Of a stretch of 64,000 bases of DNA, positions 25,962 to 34,675 are shown one piece after another. The notes below the pieces were generated by a model. It saw only the letters and a program-made list of their open reading frames with translations. It was not told the origin of the DNA and ran no database searches. The number at the start of each line of letters is the position of its first letter. Within the stretch, counting starts at the first letter, position 1. Source of the DNA: Lachnospiraceae bacterium (GTDB taxonomy: Bacteria; Bacillota; Clostridia; Lachnospirales; Lachnospiraceae). The DNA lies in the NCBI GenBank assembly GCA_910574745.1, contig CAJTCE010000002.1, positions 62,001-126,000 of the forward strand, read 5' to 3'. Both the position numbers and the translations under genes were made by a program.

Positions 25962-26890
25962 GTGCCGTCACCTCCATACTCAATGGGCTTGCTGAGTTTC
26001 ATGATCTGCGTCAGTGCAAACAGAATAATGGCTGCACAGATCGCCAGAGCAATCTTGCCCGGTGTAGTGTAGATCAGGGTATGAAACCAGTCCTTGTTGA
26101 GGAAATACAACAGAGGGACGTTGGCAATGACCAGAAACATCATGGTAATGGCCTCCCGCCTGGGTCCCTGCATCATGGCCTCCAGCTCCGACTGCACCAC
26201 ACGGACATCGGAAAATTTCTGCACGATGGTCGGCAGCGTATTTTTCATGGAACGGTCCGACTGGCACTGGATCAGGATATTGGCCCATTCGTGAAAGACC
26301 CGGTTGGGGATCTTCATTTTCAGGGAATTGATAGCACTGGTCATATTGGCGTTGATCAGTTCGCTTTCATATACAAATGCCTCAAAGTTCGCCTTGATGG
26401 GCTCATTGATATAAGGCAGGTTCTCCCTTACGGAGCGGAGCAGATCCTCCGTCCGCAGGTAGGAAGTGGTGACGATGGAGATAGCCGTTTCCAATTCCTC
26501 GTTCAGGTGTTTTTTATAGCTGGCCGCCGTACTGCGGAGATACCACATGGGCAGGAGAGAGAAACCGATGCCCAGGATAGGAACCAGATATACGTTGCCT
26601 ATCAGAAGTGCAAGGACTGCTCCCACCGCAAAAAGAATCAGGGTCAGCCGGGTAACTGCCTCATAGCGGTCGGCCCGTCCGGTATCCTTTAAGATCTGTT
26701 TGATCTCATAATCCTGATTAAAAAATCCTTTTGCAGGCGTTCCCATCAGTACGTTCAGCTCATCTGAGAGGGTTGCCGTCTTCCTTCCTGTATTGAAAAT
26801 AACATCCGTAAAATCCCGTGGGCGTACTTCAAAGAGCGCAAGGAATCCGGCACTCAGCAGCGTAAAACAAATAAGATAGATCCAGTGCAA
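25958..26890 (-). CDS. tadB: TadB-like secretion platform protein
   Basis: Membrane protein of 310 residues, T2SSF domain with helices near residues 3-20, 80-115, 245-265 and 275-298, and the cytoplasmic part LNEELETAISIVTTSYLRTEDLLRSVRENL that matches the GspF/TadB helical fold. Partner of TadC in the pilus inner-membrane complex. TTG start at 26890 after GGAGG. Confidence 0.8.
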   Translation of the reverse strand: MHWIYLICFTLLSAGFLALFEVRPRDFTDVIFNTGRKTATLSDELNVLMGTPAKGFFNQDYEIKQILKDTGRADRYEAVTRLTLILFAVGAVLALLIGNVYLVPILGIGFSLLPMWYLRSTAASYKKHLNEELETAISIVTTSYLRTEDLLRSVRENLPYINEPIKANFEAFVYESELINANMTSAINSLKMKIPNRVFHEWANILIQCQSDRSMKNTLPTIVQKFSDVRVVQSELEAMMQGPRREAITMMFLVIANVPLLYFLNKDWFHTLIYTTPGKIALAICAAIILFALTQIMKLSKPIEYGGDGT

Positions 26891-28306
26891 TTATTTCACC
26901 TCCCTTCCGGATGGCTTTTTTCGGGGTGTTTCTTTCGCAGACATTCCGCCGTCTGAGAATTCCTGCAGTTCTTTGTAGGAAATCCCATTATCTAAAAGCC
27001 GTTTTTTTAATGTTTCTGACATGGTTTCCATCTTGCGGTGGTGGCCTACTACGTGGGCGCTTCCATGTTCATCCGTTACGTTATCCACTACTTCGTATTT
27101 ATAGAGGGAACGGTACAGCAGTTTCCCATCCAGGTAATCTTCCCCCTCGATGATTTCCATGATCTTCCGGGAACGGTCTTCCAGCTGCTTGGTAAACACT
27201 ACCACCGGGTAGGCTTCCACCATGATCTGCATCAGGATGGAATCGTCCATGTTATACTTCCGTTTGGCAAGAGTCATCATACGGCGGTAGGTACTCTCAC
27301 AGGAGTTGGAGTGGATGGTGGTGCAGACCGTATGGCCGGTACGGGAGCTTTCGGCTGCCGACAGGCTTTCCGCTGCTGACCGCATTTCCCCTACGCCGAT
27401 CACATCCGGATGCTTTCGCAGTACCCGTTCCAGAAGGAAATCCTGGTTGATGTTCATGGAAGGGTTCTCATGGGGCCTTGTGAGCAGATGCACCACGGAG
27501 TTTAAAATATTTCCCTCATCATCCCGTTTTACCAGGTCAAACTCCCGGCTGCCTTCCTCTATGGTGATAAGGCGGCGGTTGTTTGGGACGTTGGATAAGA
27601 GCCATGCCATGATGGTCGTCTTTCCGGAACCGGTGGAACCGGCAATGCACACGGAAACCCCATAGCGGATGCAGGAGGTCAGGAAATGGAGCATCTCCGG
27701 CGTGGCGCTCCCGGAATCCAGGAGCTTTTCCTCTGAGACCGTATTCTGGTTGACGATACGGATGGAGGCATTGATCCCCACCTCTGAATCCACGATGGGC
27801 GTTTTATCCACAGAGATACGGATATTTTTATCAAGGAAACCGATGACCGATGGCATGGTATCGTCAATGACCATGCCGCAGGCGTTCAGCATACGCCGCA
27901 CAACATCAATGGAATGCTGAGGGGAAGAAAATTTATCAGGGATCTTGATGCTGCGCCCGCTGTTCATGATGACCTCGATGTCGTTATATGCGTTGATGTT
28001 CACCTCTTCCACGCCGGGCTGGTAGATCCATTTCTTCAGGAAGGAGTAGCCGGCCATGTCTTCATAAAGCCTGGCGCAGAGCTGCTCTGTAGTAAGTCCC
28101 TTGACAGCGTACTTGCGCTTGACCAGATACTGTACCATCAGCTCTTTTAGTACGGTGACGGCACGCTCTGAATCATTTTCTCCGGCGCCGGCTATGGTGG
28201 AAGCATGGTTTTCGGAAAAGTAGCGCTGTACATCCTCCAGTACCTGCTCATAGGTCAGGGCACCGTTTTCCGTGGGGGCAAAGAAAATATCATTTAAGTT
28301 ATTCAT
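26891..28306 (-). CDS. cpaF: CpaF/TadA-type secretion ATPase
   Basis: Cytoplasmic hexameric ATPase of 471 residues that drives pilus assembly. The N-terminal domain carries YSFLKKWIYQPGVEEVNIN; Walker A is GSTGSGKTT (~222), with the following Asp/His boxes LITIEEGSREFDL and a Walker B/His-box region VIGVGEMRSAAESLSAAESSRTGHT. The series matches CpaF. ATG at 28306 lies after AGGGAGG, overlapping the upstream stop by 8 bases; GTG at 28309 is the alternative. Confidence 0.92.
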   Translation of the reverse strand: MNNLNDIFFAPTENGALTYEQVLEDVQRYFSENHASTIAGAGENDSERAVTVLKELMVQYLVKRKYAVKGLTTEQLCARLYEDMAGYSFLKKWIYQPGVEEVNINAYNDIEVIMNSGRSIKIPDKFSSPQHSIDVVRRMLNACGMVIDDTMPSVIGFLDKNIRISVDKTPIVDSEVGINASIRIVNQNTVSEEKLLDSGSATPEMLHFLTSCIRYGVSVCIAGSTGSGKTTIMAWLLSNVPNNRRLITIEEGSREFDLVKRDDEGNILNSVVHLLTRPHENPSMNINQDFLLERVLRKHPDVIGVGEMRSAAESLSAAESSRTGHTVCTTIHSNSCESTYRRMMTLAKRKYNMDDSILMQIMVEAYPVVVFTKQLEDRSRKIMEIIEGEDYLDGKLLYRSLYKYEVVDNVTDEHGSAHVVGHHRKMETMSETLKKRLLDNGISYKELQEFSDGGMSAKETPRKKPSGREVK

Positions 28307-29153
28307 CACTGTCTACCTCCCTGTATCCATCTTCCCAGTCCTGTTCATCTTCCTCCTCTCCGTATTCACTGTCTTCATATTCCGCCTCATAAGCTTCCTC
28401 TTCCTGACGCTCTACAGCTTCCATCTGCTCCAGGGCATCCAGGACCTTATTTAAGGATGCAGTATATTTGGAGTTGCAGTATTTGATGGCCTGGAACATG
28501 CCCCCTTCGGTGGCACAGCGGTCAATCTCCTTCCCATAAGGCAGCAGGCCGTCAAACCCGCCGATGATATATCCCATTTCATCAAAGGCGTGGAAAGGGC
28601 GGGCCATGCCTGCAAAGGTCATGTGCTCATGGTAGTGGAAACGCCCGTCCGCCAGCAGAGGCTTGTGGGCCTTCAGGTAATTGATGCCCTTCAGATCCGG
28701 AGTCACAATACGAAGTACCAGATCCCCGGATTCAATGGCGGCTGGCGTGAATACGTTGGTCATAGCAGAACCACAGTCCAGGATGACATAATCCACCAGC
28801 CTTTTTGCAGAGGAAATAAGCTGTAAAACCATCTGGTAATCTGTTTCCGGATAGCTTAACGGGTTCTCTCCGGCACAGTATCCCATAAGGCCGATATAGG
28901 GATAATTTTTTAGCACCGTTACATGGCTGGCTACCAGAGACGTATCGATCTCCACGCTGGTCAGCACCTGGCCGATGGAAACGGCAGTGGTGGTGATCTG
29001 CTCCGGGAGCCAGACCGGGAGCATGGGGATGCCAGGCTCCCCGCTTATGATGATGGCCTTTCGTTTGTCACGGGTCAGCGCTTTGGCAAGGATACAGCAG
29101 AACATGGATTTGCCGCTGCCAGGGCTGCCCCAGACCGTGATTATTTTGGACAT
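28299..29153 (-). CDS. CpaE/TadZ-like MinD-family ATPase
   Basis: Protein of 284 residues. Residues 2-15 (KIITVWGSPGSGKSMFCC) are a Walker A of the MinD/ParA superfamily, and VDYVILDCGSAMTNV is the Walker B equivalent. TadZ/CpaE proteins place the Tad pilus machine in the cell. The C-terminus is strongly acidic (EEEAYEAEYEDSEYGEEED). ATG at 29153 fits the AGGAGG spacing; longer starts run into the cpaB end. Confidence 0.8.
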   Translation of the reverse strand: MSKIITVWGSPGSGKSMFCCILAKALTRDKRKAIIISGEPGIPMLPVWLPEQITTTAVSIGQVLTSVEIDTSLVASHVTVLKNYPYIGLMGYCAGENPLSYPETDYQMVLQLISSAKRLVDYVILDCGSAMTNVFTPAAIESGDLVLRIVTPDLKGINYLKAHKPLLADGRFHYHEHMTFAGMARPFHAFDEMGYIIGGFDGLLPYGKEIDRCATEGGMFQAIKYCNSKYTASLNKVLDALEQMEAVERQEEEAYEAEYEDSEYGEEEDEQDWEDGYREVDSDE

Positions 29154-29181
29154 GGAAACCATTCCTCCTTTCTGCCTGCGG

Positions 29182-30078
29182 TCAGGTCTTGTTGTCCGGA
29201 TTATTTTCTGAACCATTTTTGCTGCTGTTTCCAGTTTCGTTTGTTGTTTCGTTTTCTTCAGCAGAATCAGATTCTTCCCCGTTTTCTTCCGCATTACCGG
29301 TTTCGGAACCCTCAGCTTCTCCTTCCTCTGCCGTATCTTCCGCTTCCTCTTCTGAAGGCTCCGGGAAATAGATTTCCTGCAGAATCGCATCCTGTTCTGT
29401 CAGGAGTTCTTCTGCCAGCTTTTCATTGCCCCGGGAGATCAGGGCCACATGGGCAACCCCGTCATTTTCCAGGGAGGTGATGACCCGTGCCTGCTCCGGG
29501 CTTGCCAGCACCGTGATGGTAGCAGACTGCTGCTTTTCCTCATCCTCCACCGGTTCCTTTGCGTTGTCCACGTTGACACCTTTGGCATCTGTGACGGAAA
29601 GCACCCGGACGAAGCGTAGCTCAGGAACTTCCTCCGCCACATCCAGGAAATGGTATATACGGATGATGTCGCCCGGCTGCAGTTTGTCAGACAGACCGGA
29701 AGCCAGTGTCTTAACGGTCAGGGAAATGGCTACTTTCCCAGAGGGGATGTTGTTTAAAGCCACATCCGAGGAGACTGGGACAGTGCTGATCTTGGAAGTC
29801 AGGATATAATCGCCCTGGGATAAGTCTGCAGTGGCATAAAGCCCTTTCACGTCATCAAAGGTGTGGGCGATATTGGGAGGCAGGTTGTAGCTCCCGACTT
29901 CCACAGTCTCTGTATTGTCCGCTGAGAGCTGTTCTCCTTTCAGCACGGGTTTTGTGATCCGGACAATCTCAGTCTTGCCATTGGTCTGCCTGGCAATGGT
30001 GGGCAGGGCGACAAAGGCGATAGCGGCTGCCAGCAGGATACTGAGCAGGCCGAAGATAAAGCGGTTATTCAGTTTCAT
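29182..30078 (-). CDS. cpaB: CpaB/RcpC-like SAF-domain pilus protein
   Basis: Protein of 298 residues with an N-terminal helix (FIFGLLSILLAAAIAFVALP), then a SAF-type domain (VLKGEQLSADNTETVEVGSYNLPP, DLSQGDYILTSKISTVPV) and the LQPGDIIRIYHF segment of CpaB/RcpC, which helps form the pilus secretion channel. The C-terminal ~60 residues are acidic, Ser/Asn-rich and likely disordered. Start ATG 30078 after GGAGTG. Confidence 0.8.
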   Translation of the reverse strand: MKLNNRFIFGLLSILLAAAIAFVALPTIARQTNGKTEIVRITKPVLKGEQLSADNTETVEVGSYNLPPNIAHTFDDVKGLYATADLSQGDYILTSKISTVPVSSDVALNNIPSGKVAISLTVKTLASGLSDKLQPGDIIRIYHFLDVAEEVPELRFVRVLSVTDAKGVNVDNAKEPVEDEEKQQSATITVLASPEQARVITSLENDGVAHVALISRGNEKLAEELLTEQDAILQEIYFPEPSEEEAEDTAEEGEAEGSETGNAEENGEESDSAEENETTNETGNSSKNGSENNPDNKT

Positions 30079-30165
30079 GTTTTTCACTCCTGTCATTTAA
30101 AATATGGATCTGCCGCTGGTTCTGCCGGGTAAGGCAGATGGTGTGATTCCATAAGGCAGATAAAG

Positions 30166-30639
30166 TTATAGGATTGCAGTTACTGTAACGATCAGGCTTC
30201 CGATCATCAGAAAGGGTACAAAGGGCAGGGAGAGCATATCCTTTTTTCTCTGGTGCCTCACTGCCAGGGAAACACAGGCCGCAAGGCCGGAGGCAATAAG
30301 CAGGACAGACAGCATACGGGCAGGGCCGTAGATAAACCCCATGACTGCTGCCAGCTTGATATCCCCGCCCCCGATGCCGGCGCCCTCCTTTGACAGCATT
30401 GCAGCGGCCAGTAAGATCACAAAGCCTGCTGCCGCCCCCATAAAAGAGTATAAAAACAGGAGCGGCAGAAGGGCGGTTCCGAATGCACCTGTGCGGATCA
30501 TGGGCGCAGCAAGGGCAAAGGGAAGGAAAAGCAGGAGCGCCCGGTCGGGCACCCGCTTCTTTTTCAGGTCGTATGCGGCAAATCCAGCGATGCACGCAAA
30601 GGCCAGCAGCTCATAAACAAAAAGAATATGGCTATTCAC
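30166..30639 (-). CDS. prepilin peptidase (TadV/CpaA-like)
   Basis: Membrane aspartic protease of 157 residues with about five helices. The two catalytic Asp lie in AAYDLKKKRVPD near the N-terminus and in GGGDIKL (GxGD motif). It should cut the N-termini of the three pilin-like proteins of this operon. The start is uncertain: GTG at 30639 gives the usual family length and overlaps the upstream stop, while ATG at 30657 would add six residues; neither has a clear ribosome site, suggesting translation coupled to the upstream gene. Confidence 0.85.
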   Translation of the reverse strand: MNSHILFVYELLAFACIAGFAAYDLKKKRVPDRALLLFLPFALAAPMIRTGAFGTALLPLLFLYSFMGAAAGFVILLAAAMLSKEGAGIGGGDIKLAAVMGFIYGPARMLSVLLIASGLAACVSLAVRHQRKKDMLSLPFVPFLMIGSLIVTVTAIL

Positions 30640-32329
30640 GGTTGGTATACCAGTCATCAAACACGCTCTGGTGGATGGTGATGTAGTCATTCAGGTTGAC
30701 CGAGAGCATTCCGTCCGGTGTCCATGCGTCCCATACCTGGGTATATACCACATAGCTTGTGCTGTCCGGAAACCATACCGGTGTGAAATGCACGGTGCGC
30801 CCGTAGGTGGAAAACTCATTGGGCTGGAAGGCAAATTTTGCACTGCGTCCGCTGGAAACACGCTGCAGGAGCCGCAGGTAGGTATTATATTGAAACTCCG
30901 GAAATACGGAAAAGGCAGTCTGCGGGTTGCTGTGGTGCCCATCCGGTGAGTTTGTGGATAGTGTGGCCCGTACTTCTGTTTTGACGCCGTACCCGCTCTT
31001 CATGTCCTTCCCGTTTGCTGTCGGCACGATATCATCCGGCATTAAAGTCATGGTGCCGCTGATGGAGGCAGAATAGCTGGTATAGTCATATTCCCAGTCT
31101 CCACGGTCTACCCAGTGGCCGTCATCCTCTCCATGGCTGCACCACTGCCAGTCAGGAACCCAGTAACAGCTCCAGACGCCCCAGCTTGCACTGAGTTTCT
31201 GTGGGTTCACCGGGAGGGCAGGGACAGAATAACCGGGATTGATGTCCGTAGCCAAAGGGTCAGGCGGTATCTTTTCATTTAAGTCCACAATTTTCGCCAC
31301 AAAGGTATCCTGGGCGGTAAAGCCGCTGCTTAACGTCACCGTGATGGTAATGGTCTGGGGTGTAGGGGGCGTGTGCCATTTCACCCATACCAGCTGAGAG
31401 TCGTGGGCTGGTATGACAATGTTCCGGACGGTGTAGCTCCTTCCCATAATATGGAAGGTGACCGTTGCCGGGTTGTCCGGAGTCAACCGTCCATTCGTCT
31501 GCAGACGGATGGCAGTGATCACATCAGTATCCACCCGGTATTCCACATCCGGCGCTTCGATCTCCCCGCCGGGTTCTTCCATTTCTTCAAACCAGACAAT
31601 GCCGATCCCCAGGGCGTTTATGATATCTGCGTTGGACTGTATTCCCCGCCTGCCTCCGCCCCAGGCCGGAAATCCAAGGTCACTGTATTCCAGGAACAGG
31701 GCGAGGGGGAGATTCTGGAACGCTACCGAGGGCAGCTTACTCCGCAGGGAGCCGCCGGAAAGCTGGTCGTAGAGTGCTGCCTCTGTTGCCGTAAAGGCGT
31801 ATTTTGCCCCGTTAAAAGTGACGTAGGCAATGGGTTCTAAAAGGATCTTATATTCTCCTGACAGCATACGCTCATAACTGACGCCTGCGGCATCCGCCAC
31901 CATCATGCAGGCGTACTCCGAACAGAAATAGCGCTTGATGGCTTCAATGGTGGCAGGCCGACTGTTGCTGGTTATGATGGCCGGCATGGAATAGGCGGGC
32001 TGGCGGCAGTTATAGGGAACGCCGGACTGTAAGGAGAGCGAAGCCCCATCCCGGTACTGGATCTTGTTCACCTTGCCGAAATGAAGCATTGCGGAGGACT
32101 GGCTTCGGTTGGCGAAATCCACCGGCGTACTCACGGCAGCTCCGGACTGGGCATCCACCACCGTTACCCTTACCCCGTCATTTCCGGGAGACCAGAAGTT
32201 GGTGGAAGTGCCCTGGTTCATGTTGCCTCCTCCTCCATCAAGGTTGCCCTGTCCGGAAGCAAGAGCCTGTGAGGAACACAGGCAGAGCAGAAGGGCGGCA
32301 GAGCAGAGGAGGGCATAAAAGCGTTTCAA
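30632..32329 (-). CDS. large secreted protein of the Tad operon
   Basis: Protein of 565 residues with a clear signal peptide (MKRFYALLCSAALLLCLCSSQALASG) and Ser/Gly-rich extracellular part, followed by strand-rich domains (one near residues 260-350 with RLQTNGRLTPDNPATVTFHIMG; another near 390-470 rich in Trp). It has no recognised catalytic motif; a pilus tip or adhesin role would fit its place in the operon but is inferred. TTG start at 32329 after GGAGTG. A terminator-like hairpin lies between it and the gene upstream. Confidence 0.7.
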   Translation of the reverse strand: MKRFYALLCSAALLLCLCSSQALASGQGNLDGGGGNMNQGTSTNFWSPGNDGVRVTVVDAQSGAAVSTPVDFANRSQSSAMLHFGKVNKIQYRDGASLSLQSGVPYNCRQPAYSMPAIITSNSRPATIEAIKRYFCSEYACMMVADAAGVSYERMLSGEYKILLEPIAYVTFNGAKYAFTATEAALYDQLSGGSLRSKLPSVAFQNLPLALFLEYSDLGFPAWGGGRRGIQSNADIINALGIGIVWFEEMEEPGGEIEAPDVEYRVDTDVITAIRLQTNGRLTPDNPATVTFHIMGRSYTVRNIVIPAHDSQLVWVKWHTPPTPQTITITVTLSSGFTAQDTFVAKIVDLNEKIPPDPLATDINPGYSVPALPVNPQKLSASWGVWSCYWVPDWQWCSHGEDDGHWVDRGDWEYDYTSYSASISGTMTLMPDDIVPTANGKDMKSGYGVKTEVRATLSTNSPDGHHSNPQTAFSVFPEFQYNTYLRLLQRVSSGRSAKFAFQPNEFSTYGRTVHFTPVWFPDSTSYVVYTQVWDAWTPDGMLSVNLNDYITIHQSVFDDWYTNRE

Positions 32330-32401
32330 ACAATATCACACTCCAATCTTTTTATGTGACAGAAAAACGTATTGCCGATGTGTTTTCTGTGGGTTGATGC
32401 A

Positions 32402-32433
32402 CAAAAGAAAACCACCATCGGGAGGCGGTTTTC
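32402..32433 (-). terminator. terminator-like hairpin inside Tad operon
   Basis: Minus strand GAAAACCGCC (32424-32433) pairs with GGTGGTTTTC (32407-32416), followed by TTTTGT. It lies between 32481 and 32329 and may lower expression of the genes further left. Confidence 0.65.
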
Positions 32434-32480
32434 CGGTTTCAGTATTCAGTTGTGTATCTGTGATACTCTGCAGAGCATCA

Positions 32481-33059
32481 TCAGTTCCCCATGTTCCCGA
32501 CCATCTTGCTGGGGTCTCCGCTGCTGTCTATGGAAGACTGGTTGACCTGTCCGGGAACTACCCAGCCGAATACGGGATCGTATACGGCGCCATTTTCGTT
32601 GGTGGAACCAGCTGCAGGGGCATCTTCCTTTCCGGTCTCTGTGGGTGCGGACGCTGTCTCAGGGGCCGGATTCACAGGATGCTCTCCGCCCGGATCTGCC
32701 GTAATGGTCTTGCCTTCCGGGGGCGGGGGAGGTGTTTCATCCTTTGTTTCTGCAGGAACAAAATCCATCACAATATCCTGTTCGGATTCTTCCGCTACCT
32801 TCGGGTATTCTTCCAGTTTTTCCTCCGCACTGTTCTGACCGGGGATGCCGGCATCTGTATGTACCCGGGAATCTCCAGTGGGATCCGTGATATCCGGGGT
32901 ATCCTTCCATTCTTCCTGAACGGTATCCGGGGGCTGTTCATCCGGCTGGAAGTCGGTCTTTGTATCCCGGCTCACCAGCCAGCAGACGGCGAGGATGGCA
33001 ACACAGGAAACAGAAAGGACTGAGACAAGGAATCCTTTGGATCTTAAAATTTTCTTCAT
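32481..33059 (-). CDS. membrane-anchored Pro/Glu-rich protein (DUF6550-like)
   Basis: Protein of 192 residues: basic start, one helix (GFLVSVLSVSCVAILAVCWLV), then a long acidic, proline-rich linker and a short conserved C-terminal part NGAVYDPVFGWVVPGQ. This layout matches the DUF6550-type proteins of Firmicutes Tad-bearing ICEs. It probably spans the cell wall; no enzyme motif. Confidence 0.65.
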   Translation of the reverse strand: MKKILRSKGFLVSVLSVSCVAILAVCWLVSRDTKTDFQPDEQPPDTVQEEWKDTPDITDPTGDSRVHTDAGIPGQNSAEEKLEEYPKVAEESEQDIVMDFVPAETKDETPPPPPEGKTITADPGGEHPVNPAPETASAPTETGKEDAPAAGSTNENGAVYDPVFGWVVPGQVNQSSIDSSGDPSKMVGNMGN

Positions 33060-33161
33060 ATAGCAGTCATCTCCTTTTTTCTTTCTGTATATCCCTTACG
33101 GTTTTAAAGTAAGGTTTTTCAACAGAAAATGAAATATAATGGGACATTGGCAGTCCGGCTG

Positions 33162-33278
33162 TCATAAACTGCTGCCTGCTGCCCTGCGGCGTCCGATGAA
33201 GCGGAAAGCCAGGAATCCGGCAAGAGCCGTGAAAAGGGTGGTGAGAATGAATTTTTTGGATGTAAACAGTTTCTTCAT
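33162..33278 (-). CDS. 38-residue single-helix membrane peptide
   Basis: Small gene missed by ordinary length cut-offs: basic start MKKLFTSKKF, helix ILTTLFTALAGFLAFRFIG, and an RRR tail. AGGAG lies 9 bases before ATG at 33278, and it fills an otherwise empty gap in the pilus operon between two real genes. The start resembles its neighbour (MKKILRSKGF at 33059), so it could have arisen from it. Function unknown. Confidence 0.6.
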   Translation of the reverse strand: MKKLFTSKKFILTTLFTALAGFLAFRFIGRRRAAGSSL

Positions 33279-33324
33279 AAGAGTAAGCTCCTTTCATAGC
33301 TGGCGGCTGTCTGTCTTTTGCAGC

Positions 33325-33840
33325 CTAAAATTTGGTGTTGTGGTAGCCGGTCAGTTCCACGGGCCGGGTAATGGCAGGATAGGAGTGGCCGAACATGTAG
33401 ACATAGAACTCGACATTGCAGGTGAACACATACTCCACCCGGTCGCCTGTCACATGGAACGAAAGTCGGATATCCCTTACCCGGTAGTCATCCGTGGAGA
33501 GAGGGATCTTGCTGGCGAGGCCGTCTGTCACCATGTCTTCCAGCATGGCGGTATAATCGCTGCTGGAGTAGAGGGTATTTAAGTATTCGCTGAAATTGGT
33601 CTCCCTCTGGGAACGGTAGGTATCTGCATAGATGCTGGCGCTCAGGTTGTTCAGCTCCATCTTTGCGCCATTGCGGATATTGATGCAGGTGATGCGGATG
33701 GAGGCGTACAGTAGCAGGAAGGAGATCAGCATCACGATCCCCACCACGAAAAAGCAGGTGAAGATAGAAATATCCCCGCGGTCATTTCCGAGGGGATTCC
33801 TGCCTGTGCTTCTTTTCATACATTGGAATGGTTTCTTCAT
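33325..33840 (-). CDS. TadE-like minor pilin (DUF4320-like)
   Basis: Protein of 171 residues: basic leader, NDRGDISIF then a long hydrophobic helix, then an extracellular domain with strands (RDIRLSFHVTGDRVEYVFTCNVEFYVY). The NxRGD junction resembles a prepilin cleavage site and recurs in the neighbour and the small pilin. It is probably a minor pilin. ATG at 33840 after GAGGTG; a longer start gives only four residues. Confidence 0.7.
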   Translation of the reverse strand: MKKPFQCMKRSTGRNPLGNDRGDISIFTCFFVVGIVMLISFLLLYASIRITCINIRNGAKMELNNLSASIYADTYRSQRETNFSEYLNTLYSSSDYTAMLEDMVTDGLASKIPLSTDDYRVRDIRLSFHVTGDRVEYVFTCNVEFYVYMFGHSYPAITRPVELTGYHNTKF

Positions 33841-33848
33841 GGTCCACC

Positions 33849-34349
33849 TCACTTCCAGTAATGCTCACTGACGCCTGCCCCTCTGGAAACAACCGTGATG
33901 TTCACCAGGTTGAAGTTCCAGAAACCGCCCAGTTTTGCCCGCCCTGTAATGGTGATGTAAAAGGGGGTGCCCAGTTGTATGGCCCGGCTCATGCCGGACG
34001 GGGTAGGCGACTTGTAGGAGGCATCAATGGAGTAGGAGATGTTTTCAGCCCCCTCGATCTGAGAACAGAGGAACTGAAAAAGCTGGTCTGTTTCACCGTT
34101 GATTCCTCCGGAGAGCTGGATCTGTTTCACCATCTGGTCTGCACAGTGGTCCAGCTCCTGTTTGGTGGAGATGATGCTGAACAGGTTCAGGATGAAAGCC
34201 AGCAGGAGCACCGCAATGAAGATGAACACTACGGTACTGAAATAGTTGACATCCCCATGCTCATTTTTCAGTATGGCTGCCGGACTCCCGCAGGATCTGC
34301 CTTTATGGGGAGAGGCTCTGCCGGCTGCTTTGGACATTGTTTGGGACAA
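33849..34349 (-). CDS. TadE/DUF4320-like pilin, first gene of Tad operon
   Basis: Protein of 166 residues with the NEHGDVNYFSTVVFIFIAVLLLAF junction and helix, then STKQELDHCADQMVKQIQLSGG, the DUF4320 pattern, and a strand-rich tail. It starts the pilus operon. TTG at 34349 (after AGGTGG) or ATG at 34337 are both possible starts; both keep the leader. It is preceded by a hairpin at 34374-34406 and a promoter at 34431-34495. Confidence 0.7.
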   Translation of the reverse strand: MSQTMSKAAGRASPHKGRSCGSPAAILKNEHGDVNYFSTVVFIFIAVLLLAFILNLFSIISTKQELDHCADQMVKQIQLSGGINGETDQLFQFLCSQIEGAENISYSIDASYKSPTPSGMSRAIQLGTPFYITITGRAKLGGFWNFNLVNITVVSRGAGVSEHYWK

Positions 34350-34373
34350 AGTAAAACCACCACCTTTCTGACG

Positions 34374-34406
34374 AAAACAGCCGTCTCCCTGGATGGAAAA
34401 CGGCTG
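34374..34406 (-). terminator. leader terminator (attenuator) of Tad operon
   Basis: On the minus strand CAGCCGT (34400-34406) pairs with ACGGCTG (34378-34384), followed by TTTT. It begins about 18 bases after the predicted start of transcription. The T-run is short, so strength is uncertain. Confidence 0.5.
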
Positions 34407-34430
34407 CTTTACATATTTTTGACTGTACCA

Positions 34431-34495
34431 AGTATAGCATGGATGCCTTTACGGGGAAAGAGCAGAACCGTGCCAATGTTGTGCCGGTGGTGTGC
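34431..34495 (-). promoter_or_regulatory. Tad operon promoter with three GTGC boxes
   Basis: Minus strand: extended -10 TGCTATACT (-10 at 34431-34436) with no good -35. Upstream GTGC/GCAC cores begin at 34470, 34481 and 34492 on the + strand, spaced 11 bases. The block TTGGCACGGTTCTGCTC is identical in the type IV secretion promoter at 52819-52893, and the distance from the last GCAC to the -10 is 39 in both. Confidence 0.7.
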
Positions 34496-34675
34496 CAATT
34501 TGAAGGTGGGAAGGAATTTGAGGATGAAAAGCAGGCGGCTATGGTTATTTTGGGGGCAGGCGGATAAGCAAATTGTAATTTTCGTTTTTTTATGGTAAGA
34601 TAGAAGACAAGAAAGAACCTGCGGCAAATAATACAGGCCGGAATGGAAACAATAGGATAGAGGTGTCTGCATAAA

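Noticed and set aside
25946-26692. + strand open frame opposite tadB
   Set aside because: Antisense to a clear T2SSF gene; low-complexity His/Gln composition typical of shadow frames.
33067-33297. 76-codon minus strand frame between pilus genes
   Set aside because: It overlaps the 38-residue membrane peptide in another frame, lacks a ribosome site and has no plausible fold.
34465-34500. TGGCAC...GC elements resembling sigma-54 promoters at the Tad and T4SS operons
   Set aside because: The GG to GC distance is one base too short for sigma-54, and no sigma-54 activator is present. The GCAC cores repeat at helical spacing, which fits operator boxes better.
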